Shown piece after piece: positions 10,751 through 18,718 of a stretch of 58,621 nt of DNA. The notes under the pieces are model-generated. The model was not told where the DNA came from and ran no database searches. It saw nothing but the letters and a program-made list of their open reading frames with translations. This DNA is from DATLGD01 sp035540755 (lineage in GTDB: Bacteria > Actinomycetota > Actinomycetes > Mycobacteriales > SCTD01): contig DATLGD010000049.1 in the NCBI GenBank assembly GCA_035540755.1, forward strand, positions 1 through 58,621. The letters run 5' to 3'. The translations under genes and the position numbers were made by a program. The first letter of the stretch is position 1. Each line of letters begins with the position of its first letter.

Positions 10751-11230
10751 ATGCAGGGCGACCCGCAGGTCATCGAGATCCTCAACGAGGTCCTCACCAA
10801 CGAGCTCACCGCCGTCAACCAGTACTTCCTGCACGCGCGGATGCAGAAGAACTGGGGCTTCACCAAGCTCGGCGACTACACCTACTCCGAGTCCATCGAC
10901 GAGATGAAGCACGCCGACGTGCTGATCGAGCGGATCCTGTTCCTCGAGGGCCACCCGAACGTGCAGCGGCTGGACCCGGTGCGCATCGGCGAGAGCGTTC
11001 CCGAGCAGCTGAACGCCGACCTCGCCGTCGAGGTGCACGCCATGGAGGCACTGCGCCGGGGCATCGTGCTGTGCGCCGAGAAGGCCGACACCGTCACCCG
11101 CATCCTCCTCGAGGAGATCCTGCGCTCCGAGGAGGAGCACGTCGACTACCTCGAGACGCAGATCTCGCTGGTCGAGTCGCTCGGGCTGCAGGAGTACCTG
11201 CAGCTGCAGGTGCAGCCCGGCGGCCACTAG
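10751..11230 (+). CDS. bfr: Bacterioferritin
   Basis: A 159-residue ferritin subunit that oxidises and stores iron in a 24-mer shell. All family landmarks fall at their textbook positions: ferroxidase residues Glu18, Glu51, His54, the pair EEEH near 127-130, and Met52 (DEMKH) as the heme ligand between subunits. A GGAGG site precedes the ATG. It is paired with bfd, as in many bacteria. The C-terminus is short and ends GGH. Confidence 0.95.
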   Translation: MQGDPQVIEILNEVLTNELTAVNQYFLHARMQKNWGFTKLGDYTYSESIDEMKHADVLIERILFLEGHPNVQRLDPVRIGESVPEQLNADLAVEVHAMEALRRGIVLCAEKADTVTRILLEEILRSEEEHVDYLETQISLVESLGLQEYLQLQVQPGGH

Positions 11231-11303
11231 CCAGCCGGGAACGACGGCGGCGGCCGCGCGGTTGGACCTGCACAGCAGCGCCCCTCGACCCTGGAGCCGC
11301 CCC

Positions 11304-11987
11304 GTGTTCTTCCGCCGCACCGCCGAGATGGTCACCCCCGACGCCGCCCTGCGGGGCCGCTCGACGCCGATGCCGGTCGCCGAGCGGCACGCCGTCCTCG
11401 GCACGCCGCTGACCGGGCCGTGGCCCGAGGGGCACGAGGTCCTCTACGTCGGCATGGGCTGCTTCTGGGGCGCCGAGCGCATCTTCTGGCAGCTCGAGGG
11501 TGTGCACTCGACGGCCGCGGGCTACGCCGGCGGCTACACGCCGCACCCGACCTACGAGGAGACCTGCACCGGGCGCACCGGGCACACCGAGGCCGTGCAG
11601 GTCGTCTACGACCCGTCTGTGGTGTCGGTCGAGGTCCTGCTCAAGGCCTTCTGGGAGAACCACGACCCGACCCAGCGCAACGGCCAGGGCAATGACGTCG
11701 GCACCCAGTACCGCACCGCGATCTACCCGACCACGGATCGCCAGGCCGAGGTCGCGAAGCGCTCCGCCGAGCGGTACCAGGCGGCGCTGAGCGCTGCCGG
11801 CTACGGGCAGATCACCACCGAGATCCGCCCGTTCGACGAGGCCGGCCCGTTCTACTACGCCGAGGACTACCACCAGCAGTACCTGCACAAGAACCCGCGC
11901 GGCTACTGCAACCACGGCTTCTGCCAGGTCGGCTACGACCTCGAGGCGCACGGCCAGGCGGCGAAGGTCGAGCTCCCCGCCGAGTAG
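11304..11987 (+). CDS. msrA: Peptide methionine sulfoxide reductase A
   Basis: This enzyme reduces methionine S-sulfoxide in oxidised proteins. The catalytic motif GMGCFWGAERIFW carries the nucleophilic Cys. AGYAGGYTPHPTYEETCTGRTGHTE and the C-terminal GYCNHGFCQVGY with resolving cysteines are typical of MsrA. The GTG at 11304 behind CTGGAG gives 227 residues, near the usual length with a long N-terminus. A TTG at 11262 would add 14 residues. It follows bacterioferritin by 73 nt, fitting an oxidative-stress theme. Confidence 0.93.
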   Translation: MFFRRTAEMVTPDAALRGRSTPMPVAERHAVLGTPLTGPWPEGHEVLYVGMGCFWGAERIFWQLEGVHSTAAGYAGGYTPHPTYEETCTGRTGHTEAVQVVYDPSVVSVEVLLKAFWENHDPTQRNGQGNDVGTQYRTAIYPTTDRQAEVAKRSAERYQAALSAAGYGQITTEIRPFDEAGPFYYAEDYHQQYLHKNPRGYCNHGFCQVGYDLEAHGQAAKVELPAE

Positions 11988-12015
11988 CCGCGCGAAGCCT
12001 GGCAGGCTGGAGCGC

Positions 12016-12795
12016 GTGCCCGTGACCCGCGACGCCGTCCTGTTCGGCGGCGTCGTGCTGTGGGTCGCCGTCGTGCTGCTGCTCGACACCGGTGCCACGC
12101 TCGGTCAGCAGCACCTGCTCGGCGCCGGCACCTGGCTGCTGCTGCTGGCCGTCCTGCGGCGCGAGACCACGACGGTCCGGATGCAGGTCGCGGTCGTGGT
12201 CGTGTTCGCCACTGTCGTGGAGTACGTCTTCTCCTGGTGGCTCGGGGTCTACGAGTACCGGCTCGAGACCGTGCCGATGTTCGTCCCGCCCGGCCACGGG
12301 CTGGTGTACCTGGCCGCGCTGTCGTTCGGGCGCACCGGCTTCGCCCGCCGGCACGCCCGACCGCTGCTCGCCGCCGTGCTCGTCGTCGGCGGGGCCTGGG
12401 CGCTGTGGGGCGTGACGCTGTCGCCGCAGCACGACGCGCTCGGGCTGTTCTGGTACGGCTGCCTGGTGCTGTTCGCCTGGAGGGGGCGCAGCCCGCTGGT
12501 GTACGTCGGGGCCTTCCTCGTCGTCAGCTACCTCGAGATCGTCGGTACCTCGCTCGGCGCCTGGACCTGGGGGACGGTCGACCCGGTGCTCGGCGTCATC
12601 ACGATCGGCAACCCGCCGAGCGGGATCGCCGGCGGCTACGCCTGGTTCGACGCCGCCGCCCTCACCGCCGCGCCGGCGATCACGGCGTGGCTCGTCCGGC
12701 GTCGGGGCGGCAGCACCGATCCGGGTGGCCGCGACCCTGCCGAGGCCGAGGCGCACAGCCGCCGGCCGCTGGAGGCCCCGGACCGGGCCGCCTGA
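12016..12795 (+). CDS. Integral membrane protein, 259 aa, unknown
   Basis: There are about seven hydrophobic helices, then a polar Pro/Glu-rich tail from about residue 225. Conserved-looking polar segments lie between helices: VEYVFSWWLGVYEYR near residue 73, VPPGHGLVYL near 95 and SYLEIVGTSLGAWTWG near 170. This vaguely recalls membrane cyclase/hydratase families, but I cannot assign it. A CAGGCT -10-like hexamer sits 7 nt before the GTG at 12016, so the message is probably leaderless. Confidence 0.65.
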   Translation: MPVTRDAVLFGGVVLWVAVVLLLDTGATLGQQHLLGAGTWLLLLAVLRRETTTVRMQVAVVVVFATVVEYVFSWWLGVYEYRLETVPMFVPPGHGLVYLAALSFGRTGFARRHARPLLAAVLVVGGAWALWGVTLSPQHDALGLFWYGCLVLFAWRGRSPLVYVGAFLVVSYLEIVGTSLGAWTWGTVDPVLGVITIGNPPSGIAGGYAWFDAAALTAAPAITAWLVRRRGGSTDPGGRDPAEAEAHSRRPLEAPDRAA

Positions 12796-12841
12796 CCGGC
12801 GCACGCGGATCGGCTCGCCGCCGGGATCCGGCCTCAGGCAA

Positions 12842-12863
12842 CTGCCCCGGGACGGCGGGGCAG
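12842..12863. terminator. Perfect 8-bp hairpin in the 12796-12969 gap
   Basis: CTGCCCCG (12842-12849) pairs exactly with CGGGGCAG (12856-12863) around a 6-nt loop. It lies 47 nt after the membrane-protein stop and 106 nt before the next start. There is no T-run, so terminator function is only possible. Confidence 0.35.
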
Positions 12864-12957
12864 CTGCGCAGTCGCCGCGACGGGTCCGGGCAGCACCGCG
12901 GGGGTCGCCCGCCCCGGCCGTGCGGCGTGGCTCCCGGCCCTGAGACCCCGGCGTCCC

Positions 12958-12963
12958 TAGCCT
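12958..12963 (+). promoter_or_regulatory. Leaderless -10 box (TAGCCT)
   Basis: TAGCCT ends 6 nt before the ATG at 12970, and no ribosome-binding site is present. That spacing would put the first transcribed base at the start codon. Confidence 0.5.
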
Positions 12964-12969
12964 CGGCCC

Positions 12970-13350
12970 ATGGCCCGACCCCGTCACGCCAAGCGGTCCG
13001 GACTGCTGGCTCGGCTGTTCCCCGGCCGCACCGCGCGCCGCGAGGCCGCGGACCGGCAGGCCGCGCTGCTGCGCCTGGTGGCCGCGGAGCTGCGGCACCT
13101 GCGCGAGCTCGCCGACGCGCACGCCGAATCCGCGGCGCGCGCCGAGGCCCGTGCCCTGGCTGCGGAGGAGCAGGCGGCGCAGGCGGCGCAGGTCACAGCG
13201 ACGCTGCGCACCGAGGTCGCGCGGCTGCGCGAGGAGCTGCTCTGGGCCTGGGCCGAGGGTCGGCTCCCGGCCGCCGCGGGCATCTCCCACGGCCTCGTCG
13301 ACGCGCCGGCCGACGCGAAGGTCATCGACCTGCGCGCCACCGGCTCCTGA
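12970..13350 (+). CDS. Hypothetical coiled-coil protein, 126 aa
   Basis: A basic N-terminus (ARPRHAKRSGLLARLFPGR) leads into a long Ala/Glu/Arg-rich helix (about residues 25-95) with heptad periodicity, then a short tail. No family is recognised. The gene seems leaderless. It converges with hisN, and the stop codons are only 3 nt apart. Confidence 0.65.
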   Translation: MARPRHAKRSGLLARLFPGRTARREAADRQAALLRLVAAELRHLRELADAHAESAARAEARALAAEEQAAQAAQVTATLRTEVARLREELLWAWAEGRLPAAAGISHGLVDAPADAKVIDLRATGS

Positions 13351-13353
13351 AGC

Positions 13354-14160
13354 TCACACCGACAGGGTGCGCAGCGCCTCCTCGTGCAGCAGCCCGTTGC
13401 TGCACACCACGCTGCCGCCGTCCGGTCGCGCCGCACCGGACAGGTCGGTGAACCGGCCGCCGGCCTCCTCGACCACCACCTGCAGGGCGGCGAGGTCCCA
13501 CAGCGACACCTCCGGCTCGCACGAGACGTCGACGGCGCCCTCGGCCACCAGCACGTGCGACCAGAAGTCGCCGTAGGCGCGGGTGCGCCAGACCCGGCGG
13601 GTGAGGTCGAGCAGGCCGTCGAGGCGCCCCTGCTCCTCCCAGCCCGACAGGGACGAGTACGACAGCGAGGCGTCGGCCAGCGTGCCGACGGCGCTGACCC
13701 GCAGCGGGCGGGCGTCGGACCGTGACGGCCCGGCGTGCGCGCCGAGGCCGCGCGCCGCCCACCAGCGCCGGCCGAGGGCCGGCGCGCTGACGACCCCGAC
13801 GTCGACCGACCCCTCGACCTGCAGTGCGACCAGAGTGGCCCACACCGGGACGCCGCGCACGAAGTTCTTCGTGCCGTCGACCGGGTCGACCACCCACTGC
13901 CGCGGACCGTCGCCGGTGACGCCGTGCTCCTCGCCGAGCACCGAGTCGGACCGGCGGCGCGCGGTGAGCAGCCGCCGCACGGCGTCCTCGACGGCGAGGT
14001 CGGCGTCGCTGACCGGGGTGAGGTCCGGCTTGCTCTCGACCCGCAGGTCGACGGCGCGGAAGCGGTCGAGCGTGATCGCGTCGGCGGCGTCGGCCAGCTC
14101 GTGGGCCAGCGCCAGGTCGGCGGCGAGCCGGTCGCGGTTCCCGCCGGAAGTGCGGGTCAC
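13354..14160 (-). CDS. hisN: Histidinol-phosphatase of the inositol-monophosphatase family
   Basis: A Mg-dependent phosphatase, most like actinobacterial HisN, which removes phosphate from histidinol phosphate in histidine synthesis. The metal site shows as GEEHG (Glu) and WVVDPVDGTKNFVRGVPVWATL, whose NFVRGVPVWA form is characteristic of HisN rather than general IMPase. A second metal Asp lies in SLWDLAAL. It has 268 residues. The GTG start overlaps the stop of the upstream ketoacyl synthase gene (GTGA), so the two are co-translated although the pathways differ. Confidence 0.85.
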   Translation of the reverse strand: MTRTSGGNRDRLAADLALAHELADAADAITLDRFRAVDLRVESKPDLTPVSDADLAVEDAVRRLLTARRRSDSVLGEEHGVTGDGPRQWVVDPVDGTKNFVRGVPVWATLVALQVEGSVDVGVVSAPALGRRWWAARGLGAHAGPSRSDARPLRVSAVGTLADASLSYSSLSGWEEQGRLDGLLDLTRRVWRTRAYGDFWSHVLVAEGAVDVSCEPEVSLWDLAALQVVVEEAGGRFTDLSGAARPDGGSVVCSNGLLHEEALRTLSV

Positions 14161-15341
14161 GCCGGGCCGAGCACGAGGCTGCCGTTGTGCCCGCCGAAGC
14201 CGAACGAGTTGCTCACCGTCGGCCCGGGCTCCCAGGGCCGCGGCTCGAGCACGACGTCGGCCTCGACCGCCGGGTCGACGTCGGAGGTGCCCAGGGTCGG
14301 CGGCAGCTCGCGGTGCACGAACGACAGCAGCACCGATGCCGCCTCGACCGCACCGGCGGCACCGAGGCTGTGCCCGGTGACCCCCTTGATGCTGCTCACC
14401 GGCACCGCGCCGGCGCCGAACACGGCCGTCACGGCAGCCGCCTCGGCGGCGTCGTTGAGCGGCGTCGAGGTGCCGTGCGCGTTGACGGCACGCACGTCCT
14501 GCGGGCGCAGCTCGGCGTCCTCGAGGGCCAGCCGCATGCAGTGCACCGCGCCGGTGCCGCCGGGCGCCGGCGCGGTGATGTGGTGGGCGTCGCAGGTGCT
14601 GCCGCTGCCGAGCACCTCGCCGTAGACCCGGGCGCCGCGGGTCAGGGCTGCCTCGCGCTCCTCGAGCACCAGCACGGCGGCGCCCTCGGAGATGCAGAAG
14701 CCGTCGCGGCCGGCGTCGAAGGGGCGGGACACTCCCGACGGCGACAGCGCCGTCATGATCCCGAAGGCGGCGAGCGTGGTCGGGGTCATCGAGGACTCGG
14801 CGCCGCCGGCCAGCACGTAGTCGCAGCGCCCGTCGGCGACCAGCCGCGCGCCGGCCGCCACCGAGTGGGTGCCGGCGGCGCACGCCGTCGTCAGCGTCTC
14901 GCTCGGACCGGTCAGGCCCCACCGCAGCGACAGCGCTGCGGCGCCGGCGTTCGGCATGACCATCGGGATGGTGAACGGGGAGACCCGCCGGGGGCCGCGT
15001 TCGGCCAGCACGCCGACCTGCGTCTCGAGCGTCCCGACGCCGCCGATGCCGGTGCCGAGGTGCACCCCGGCCCTGGTGAGGTCCAGCCCCTCGGGCAGGC
15101 CGCCGGCGTCGTCGACCGCCATCTCGGCGGCGGCGATCGCCAGCTGGCCGAACCGGTCGGTGTGCCGGGCCTCCTTGGGCGACAGCCACGGCGAGGGGTC
15201 GAAGTCGTCGACCCGCCGCTCGCGGCGGTCGGCGGGCCTGGTCTGCAGGCCCTTCCAGAACGCGTCGAGGCCGGTGCCGGCCGGCGAGACGACGCCGAGG
15301 CCGGTGACGACGACGCGCCGCGGCTCCGGGCGGGCCCTCAC
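14157..15341 (-). CDS. Beta-ketoacyl-ACP synthase II (FabF-like)
   Basis: This condensing enzyme extends an acyl chain with malonyl-ACP. The Cys-His-His triad and Lys are intact: TTACAAGTHS (Cys), NAHGTSTPLND (His), KGVTGHSLGAAG (Lys, His). At 394 residues it is slightly shorter than standard FabF (about 410). It is divergent from fabD-fabG, with a 105-bp shared promoter region (15342-15446). No fabH or acpP is beside it, so this is not the standard actinobacterial fabD-fabH-acpP-fabF operon. Its ACP partner may be either of the two ACPs further along. Confidence 0.88.
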   Translation of the reverse strand: MRARPEPRRVVVTGLGVVSPAGTGLDAFWKGLQTRPADRRERRVDDFDPSPWLSPKEARHTDRFGQLAIAAAEMAVDDAGGLPEGLDLTRAGVHLGTGIGGVGTLETQVGVLAERGPRRVSPFTIPMVMPNAGAAALSLRWGLTGPSETLTTACAAGTHSVAAGARLVADGRCDYVLAGGAESSMTPTTLAAFGIMTALSPSGVSRPFDAGRDGFCISEGAAVLVLEEREAALTRGARVYGEVLGSGSTCDAHHITAPAPGGTGAVHCMRLALEDAELRPQDVRAVNAHGTSTPLNDAAEAAAVTAVFGAGAVPVSSIKGVTGHSLGAAGAVEAASVLLSFVHRELPPTLGTSDVDPAVEADVVLEPRPWEPGPTVSNSFGFGGHNGSLVLGPA

Positions 15342-15446
15342 GCGCAGCTCGCGGCGGGGCGGTCAGGGGCGCTGGTCACGAGGTCGAGGGTACGAGCCGC
15401 CGCCGTCCGCGCCACCGGAGCCGACCGACTGGCAGGATGCCGCCTC

Positions 15447-16340
15447 GTGGCTGTCGCTCTCGTCTTTCCCGGTCAGGGGTCGCAGCGACCCGGCATGGGC
15501 GCTCCGTGGCGCGGGACGCCTGGCTGGGCGCTGGTCGAGCGGGCGTCCGCCGCCGCCGACCGCGACCTGGAGCACCTGCTGCTGCACGCCGACGCCGACG
15601 AGCTGAAGGCCACCCGGGCCGCCCAGGTCGCCACCTTCCTCACCTCGCTGGTCGCGCACGAGGAGCTCCGTGCCGCCCGGCCGGACCTGGAGGTGCGGGT
15701 GGTGGCCGGCCACTCCCTCGGCGAGGTGACCGCGCTGGTCGTCGCCGGCGTGCTGAGCCCCCCCGACGGCCTGCACCTGGTCGTCGAGCGCGGCGAGGCG
15801 ATGCAGGCCGCCGCCGACGAGCGGCCCGGCACGATGGCCGCCGTGCTCGGCCTCGAGGACGGCGACGTCGACCGCGTGCTCGCCGGCGCCGACGGCGCCT
15901 GGCCGGCCAACCACAACGCGCCCGCGCACGTCGTCGTCTCCGGCACGCCGGACGGCGTGGCGAGGGCGGGGGAGGCGCTCAAGGCGGCCGGCGCCCGCCG
16001 GGTGCTGCCCCTGCCGGTCGGCGGTGCCTTCCACACCCCGCTCATGGAGCCGGCCCGCGCGCGGCTCGACAAGGCCCTGCGCACGGTCGCCTGGTGCGAC
16101 CCGATCACCGAGGTGCTGTCGGCGGTGACGGCCGCCCCGTACGAGCGGGACTGGCCGGACCTGCTGTCCCGCCAGCTCACCGCACCGGTGCGCTGGCGGC
16201 AGACCGTCGAGGCGCTCGACGGCGTCGACACCGTCGTCGAGGTCGGGCCGGGCGGAGTGCTCACCGGCCTGGTCAAGCGGATCCGGCCGGACCTGCGCGC
16301 GGTGTCCGTCGCGTCCCCCGACGACCTGGCGGGCCTGTGA
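15447..16340 (+). CDS. fabD: Malonyl-CoA:ACP transacylase (FabD)
   Basis: This enzyme loads malonate from CoA onto an acyl carrier protein. Family signatures are ALVFPGQGSQRPGMG at the N-terminus, the nucleophile elbow GHSLGE, ERGEAMQ (the malonate-binding Arg region), GAFHTPLM (catalytic His) and EVGPGGVLTGL near the end. It has 297 residues. The GTG at 15447 is preceded by a CAGGAT -10-like box 8 nt upstream, so it may be leaderless. Its TGA overlaps the GTG of an 84-bp repeat that leads into fabG. Confidence 0.93.
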   Translation: MAVALVFPGQGSQRPGMGAPWRGTPGWALVERASAAADRDLEHLLLHADADELKATRAAQVATFLTSLVAHEELRAARPDLEVRVVAGHSLGEVTALVVAGVLSPPDGLHLVVERGEAMQAAADERPGTMAAVLGLEDGDVDRVLAGADGAWPANHNAPAHVVVSGTPDGVARAGEALKAAGARRVLPLPVGGAFHTPLMEPARARLDKALRTVAWCDPITEVLSAVTAAPYERDWPDLLSRQLTAPVRWRQTVEALDGVDTVVEVGPGGVLTGLVKRIRPDLRAVSVASPDDLAGL

Positions 16341-16420
16341 GCGCAGCATGCGGGCGGTGCCCCGTGACGCAGGAGCGGGCGTGCCGGCCGCTTGCGCAGC
16401 GAGCGAAGGTGGTGCTGTGA
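16337..16420 (+). repeat. 84-bp intergenic repeat, copy B (27-codon open frame linking fabD to fabG)
   Basis: This is the second copy of the element at 799-882, with 68 of 84 bases identical and no gaps. The GTG at 16337 overlaps the fabD stop as GTGA. Twenty-seven sense codons follow, and the TGA (16418-16420) overlaps the fabG GTG (16417-16419), again as GTGA. Of the 14 codons that differ from copy A, 13 change the amino acid. What is conserved is therefore the nucleic acid plus its frame and length, not the peptide. Confidence 0.72.
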
Positions 16421-17130
16421 GCAGCCCGGTGAGCCGCTCGGTGCTCGTCACCGGCGGCAACCGCGGGATCGGCCTGGCCACCGCCCGGGCGCTGGCCGAC
16501 ACCGGTCACCGGGTCGCCGTCACCGTCCGCGGCGACGCCCCCGACGGCCTGCTCGCGGTGCGCTGCGACGTCACCAGCGCCGACGAGGTCGACCGTGCCT
16601 TCGCCGAGGTCGAGGAGCACCAGGGCCCGGTCGAGGTGCTCGTGAGCAACGCCGGCATCACCGACGACGGCCTGCTGCTGCGCATGGGCGAGGAGCAGTT
16701 CACCCGCGTCGTCGACACGAACCTCACGGCCGCCTACCGGGTGGCGAAGCGGGCCAGCCGGGCGATGCTCAAGGCGCGGTGGGGGCGCCTGGTGTTCGTG
16801 AGCAGCGTGGTCGGCCTGTCCGGGGCGGCAGGGCAGGCGAACTACGCCGCCTCCAAGGCGGGCCTGGTCGGGCTGTCCCGGTCGATCGCCCGGGAGCTCG
16901 GCTCGCGCGGCATCACCAGCAACGTGGTGGCGCCGGGCTACGTCGACACGGACATGACGGCGGCGCTCGGCGAGGCGCGCACTCGCGAGCTGCTCGGGCA
17001 GGTCCCGCTCGGCCGGACGGCGTCTCCCGAGGAGGTCGCCGGGGTCATCGCCTTCCTGGCGAGCGACGCGTCGTCCTACGTCACCGGTGCCGTGCTGCCG
17101 GTCGACGGCGGCCTCGGCATGGGGCACTGA
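16417..17130 (+). CDS. fabG: 3-oxoacyl-ACP reductase (FabG)
   Basis: An NADPH-dependent short-chain dehydrogenase that reduces beta-ketoacyl-ACP. It has the Rossmann motif VTGGNRGIGLA, NAG in VSNAGITDDG, the catalytic Ser in VFVSSVVG and YAASK (Tyr/Lys). PVDGGLGMGH is a classical FabG C-terminus. The GTG at 16417 gives 237 residues, the usual length. The longer frame from 16348 only translates the repeat. Its placement after fabD supports a fatty-acid role. Confidence 0.93.
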   Translation: MSSPVSRSVLVTGGNRGIGLATARALADTGHRVAVTVRGDAPDGLLAVRCDVTSADEVDRAFAEVEEHQGPVEVLVSNAGITDDGLLLRMGEEQFTRVVDTNLTAAYRVAKRASRAMLKARWGRLVFVSSVVGLSGAAGQANYAASKAGLVGLSRSIARELGSRGITSNVVAPGYVDTDMTAALGEARTRELLGQVPLGRTASPEEVAGVIAFLASDASSYVTGAVLPVDGGLGMGH

Positions 17131-17133
17131 CCC

Positions 17134-18690
17134 TCACGACGGCGGCGGCACCGCGAAGTGCCGCAGCAGCGGACCGAGCGACGACCGCCACCAGGCGCAC
17201 GGCGGCAGCGGCTCGTCGTCGAGGAAGCGCTGGACGGCGTCGTGCAGCTCCGCGGAGTAGGGCAGGTTCGGGTGCGGCACCGGGACCGGGCAGGCGTCCA
17301 CGGCGTGCTCGAGGCGGTGCGTGCCGCGCATCAGCGGGACGTCGAACGCGCTGGTCACGCTGATGGCGCGCATGCCCTCGGGCAGCGGCTGCGACAGCAC
17401 CTCCCGGACCCGCTCCGGCCGGGCCAGCCACTCGACGCCGAGCGGGCTGCCCGGCTCGAACGCGGTGGTGCCGCCCGGACGGGGCAGGTCGGCCACCAGG
17501 TCCACGACGAGCCGGCCGACCGGCGCCCGCGGCTCCTCGTCGGTCGCAAAGGGGACGCCCGAGTCCGGGAACGGACCCACGAGCACCAGGGTCTCGACCC
17601 CGGGCAGCCGCCCGGTGACCGCCGCCTCCCAGACCAGCCATGCGCCCTGGGAGTGCGTCGCGACGACCACCGGGTCCGGCGCGGGCGCGACCTGCTGCTC
17701 GAGGAACGGCACGACGTCGTCGCTGCCGCGCAGGCTGTCCGCCGCCTCGTACGGGGCGCCGTGGTCGATCGGGCACTCCGCCTCGTTCTGCGGCTGCCCG
17801 TCACCCGGGCCCGCGTAGGAGAAGTACCGCGTCCGCTCGCAGGTCCAGCCGAGGCTGCGCGGGTCGATCTCGAGCATCGCACCGCTTCCCGAGCTGGAGT
17901 CGACGCCGGACATGAGCAGCAGCGATCCGGGCCGGGGGTTCTCCGGGTCGCCGGCCTGCGCCGGCCCGGCCGGGCCGTGCAGCACGGCGGCGAGAAGGGC
18001 GACCGCCCCCGCAGCCGGCAGCGCCGCGACCGCCCGCCGGGGCCGGCGCGAGAGCGCGGGGTCGTGGACCAGGACCCGTGCCGCCGCGAACGTCAGCGCC
18101 GCCGACACCGGCACGAGCAGCACCTGCACGACCGTCCCGCCGAGCTCGGCCAGCGCGCCGAGCACGAGCAGCAGGGCGACGTAGCAGCCCACGGTGCCCA
18201 GCCGGAAGCCGGCGCGGGCGCTGGTGCCGAACCCCGACCGCACCCGGCCGGGAGCCACCCAGGCCGCCGCCGCCGTCGCCCCGACGAGCAGCAGCGTGAC
18301 CACCACGCCGGCCCAGAAGAGCAGGTAGAACATGACGGCGCCGGCGCCGTACAGCAGGACGGCGGCGATCGCGGCCAGCGGGCTCACCACCAGGTAGAAG
18401 CGCAGGGCCCACAGGAACCGGGCGCGCGTCAGGCCGCCCAGCAGCAGCGCGAGCACCGCCGCCCGGCCGAGCAGCGCAGCCGCCGTCCCGAGGACAAAGA
18501 CCGGCAGGCTCGGCGCGAGCGTGAGGAGCGCGCCCAGGTCGGAGACGAGGTCGAGCGGCGGCAGTGCGACGACGTGGACCAGGCCGGGCCAGGTCGGGAC
18601 GACGCCTGCGACGGCGAGCAGGACGACGGCGGCGGACACCGCCGCGAGCGGCCGCGGGTCGAGCCGGACGCCCGCCGAGCCCGGGTTCAC
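17134..18690 (-). CDS. Membrane protein with C-terminal alpha/beta-hydrolase domain, 518 aa
   Basis: The first half (about residues 15-260) has seven or so hydrophobic helices. The second half is an alpha/beta-hydrolase-like domain with the nucleophile elbow VVATHSQGAWLVWEA near residue 360, and FDVPLM and HPNLPY segments later. This could be a membrane-anchored esterase or lipase. It lies 28 nt behind a three-gene operon on the same strand and may be its last member. The substrate is unknown. It converges with fabG, with stop codons 3 nt apart. Confidence 0.65.
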   Translation of the reverse strand: MNPGSAGVRLDPRPLAAVSAAVVLLAVAGVVPTWPGLVHVVALPPLDLVSDLGALLTLAPSLPVFVLGTAAALLGRAAVLALLLGGLTRARFLWALRFYLVVSPLAAIAAVLLYGAGAVMFYLLFWAGVVVTLLLVGATAAAAWVAPGRVRSGFGTSARAGFRLGTVGCYVALLLVLGALAELGGTVVQVLLVPVSAALTFAAARVLVHDPALSRRPRRAVAALPAAGAVALLAAVLHGPAGPAQAGDPENPRPGSLLLMSGVDSSSGSGAMLEIDPRSLGWTCERTRYFSYAGPGDGQPQNEAECPIDHGAPYEAADSLRGSDDVVPFLEQQVAPAPDPVVVATHSQGAWLVWEAAVTGRLPGVETLVLVGPFPDSGVPFATDEEPRAPVGRLVVDLVADLPRPGGTTAFEPGSPLGVEWLARPERVREVLSQPLPEGMRAISVTSAFDVPLMRGTHRLEHAVDACPVPVPHPNLPYSAELHDAVQRFLDDEPLPPCAWWRSSLGPLLRHFAVPPPS

Positions 18691-18718
18691 GGCCGTGGTC
18701 GACGGGCGGCGGGCGCCG

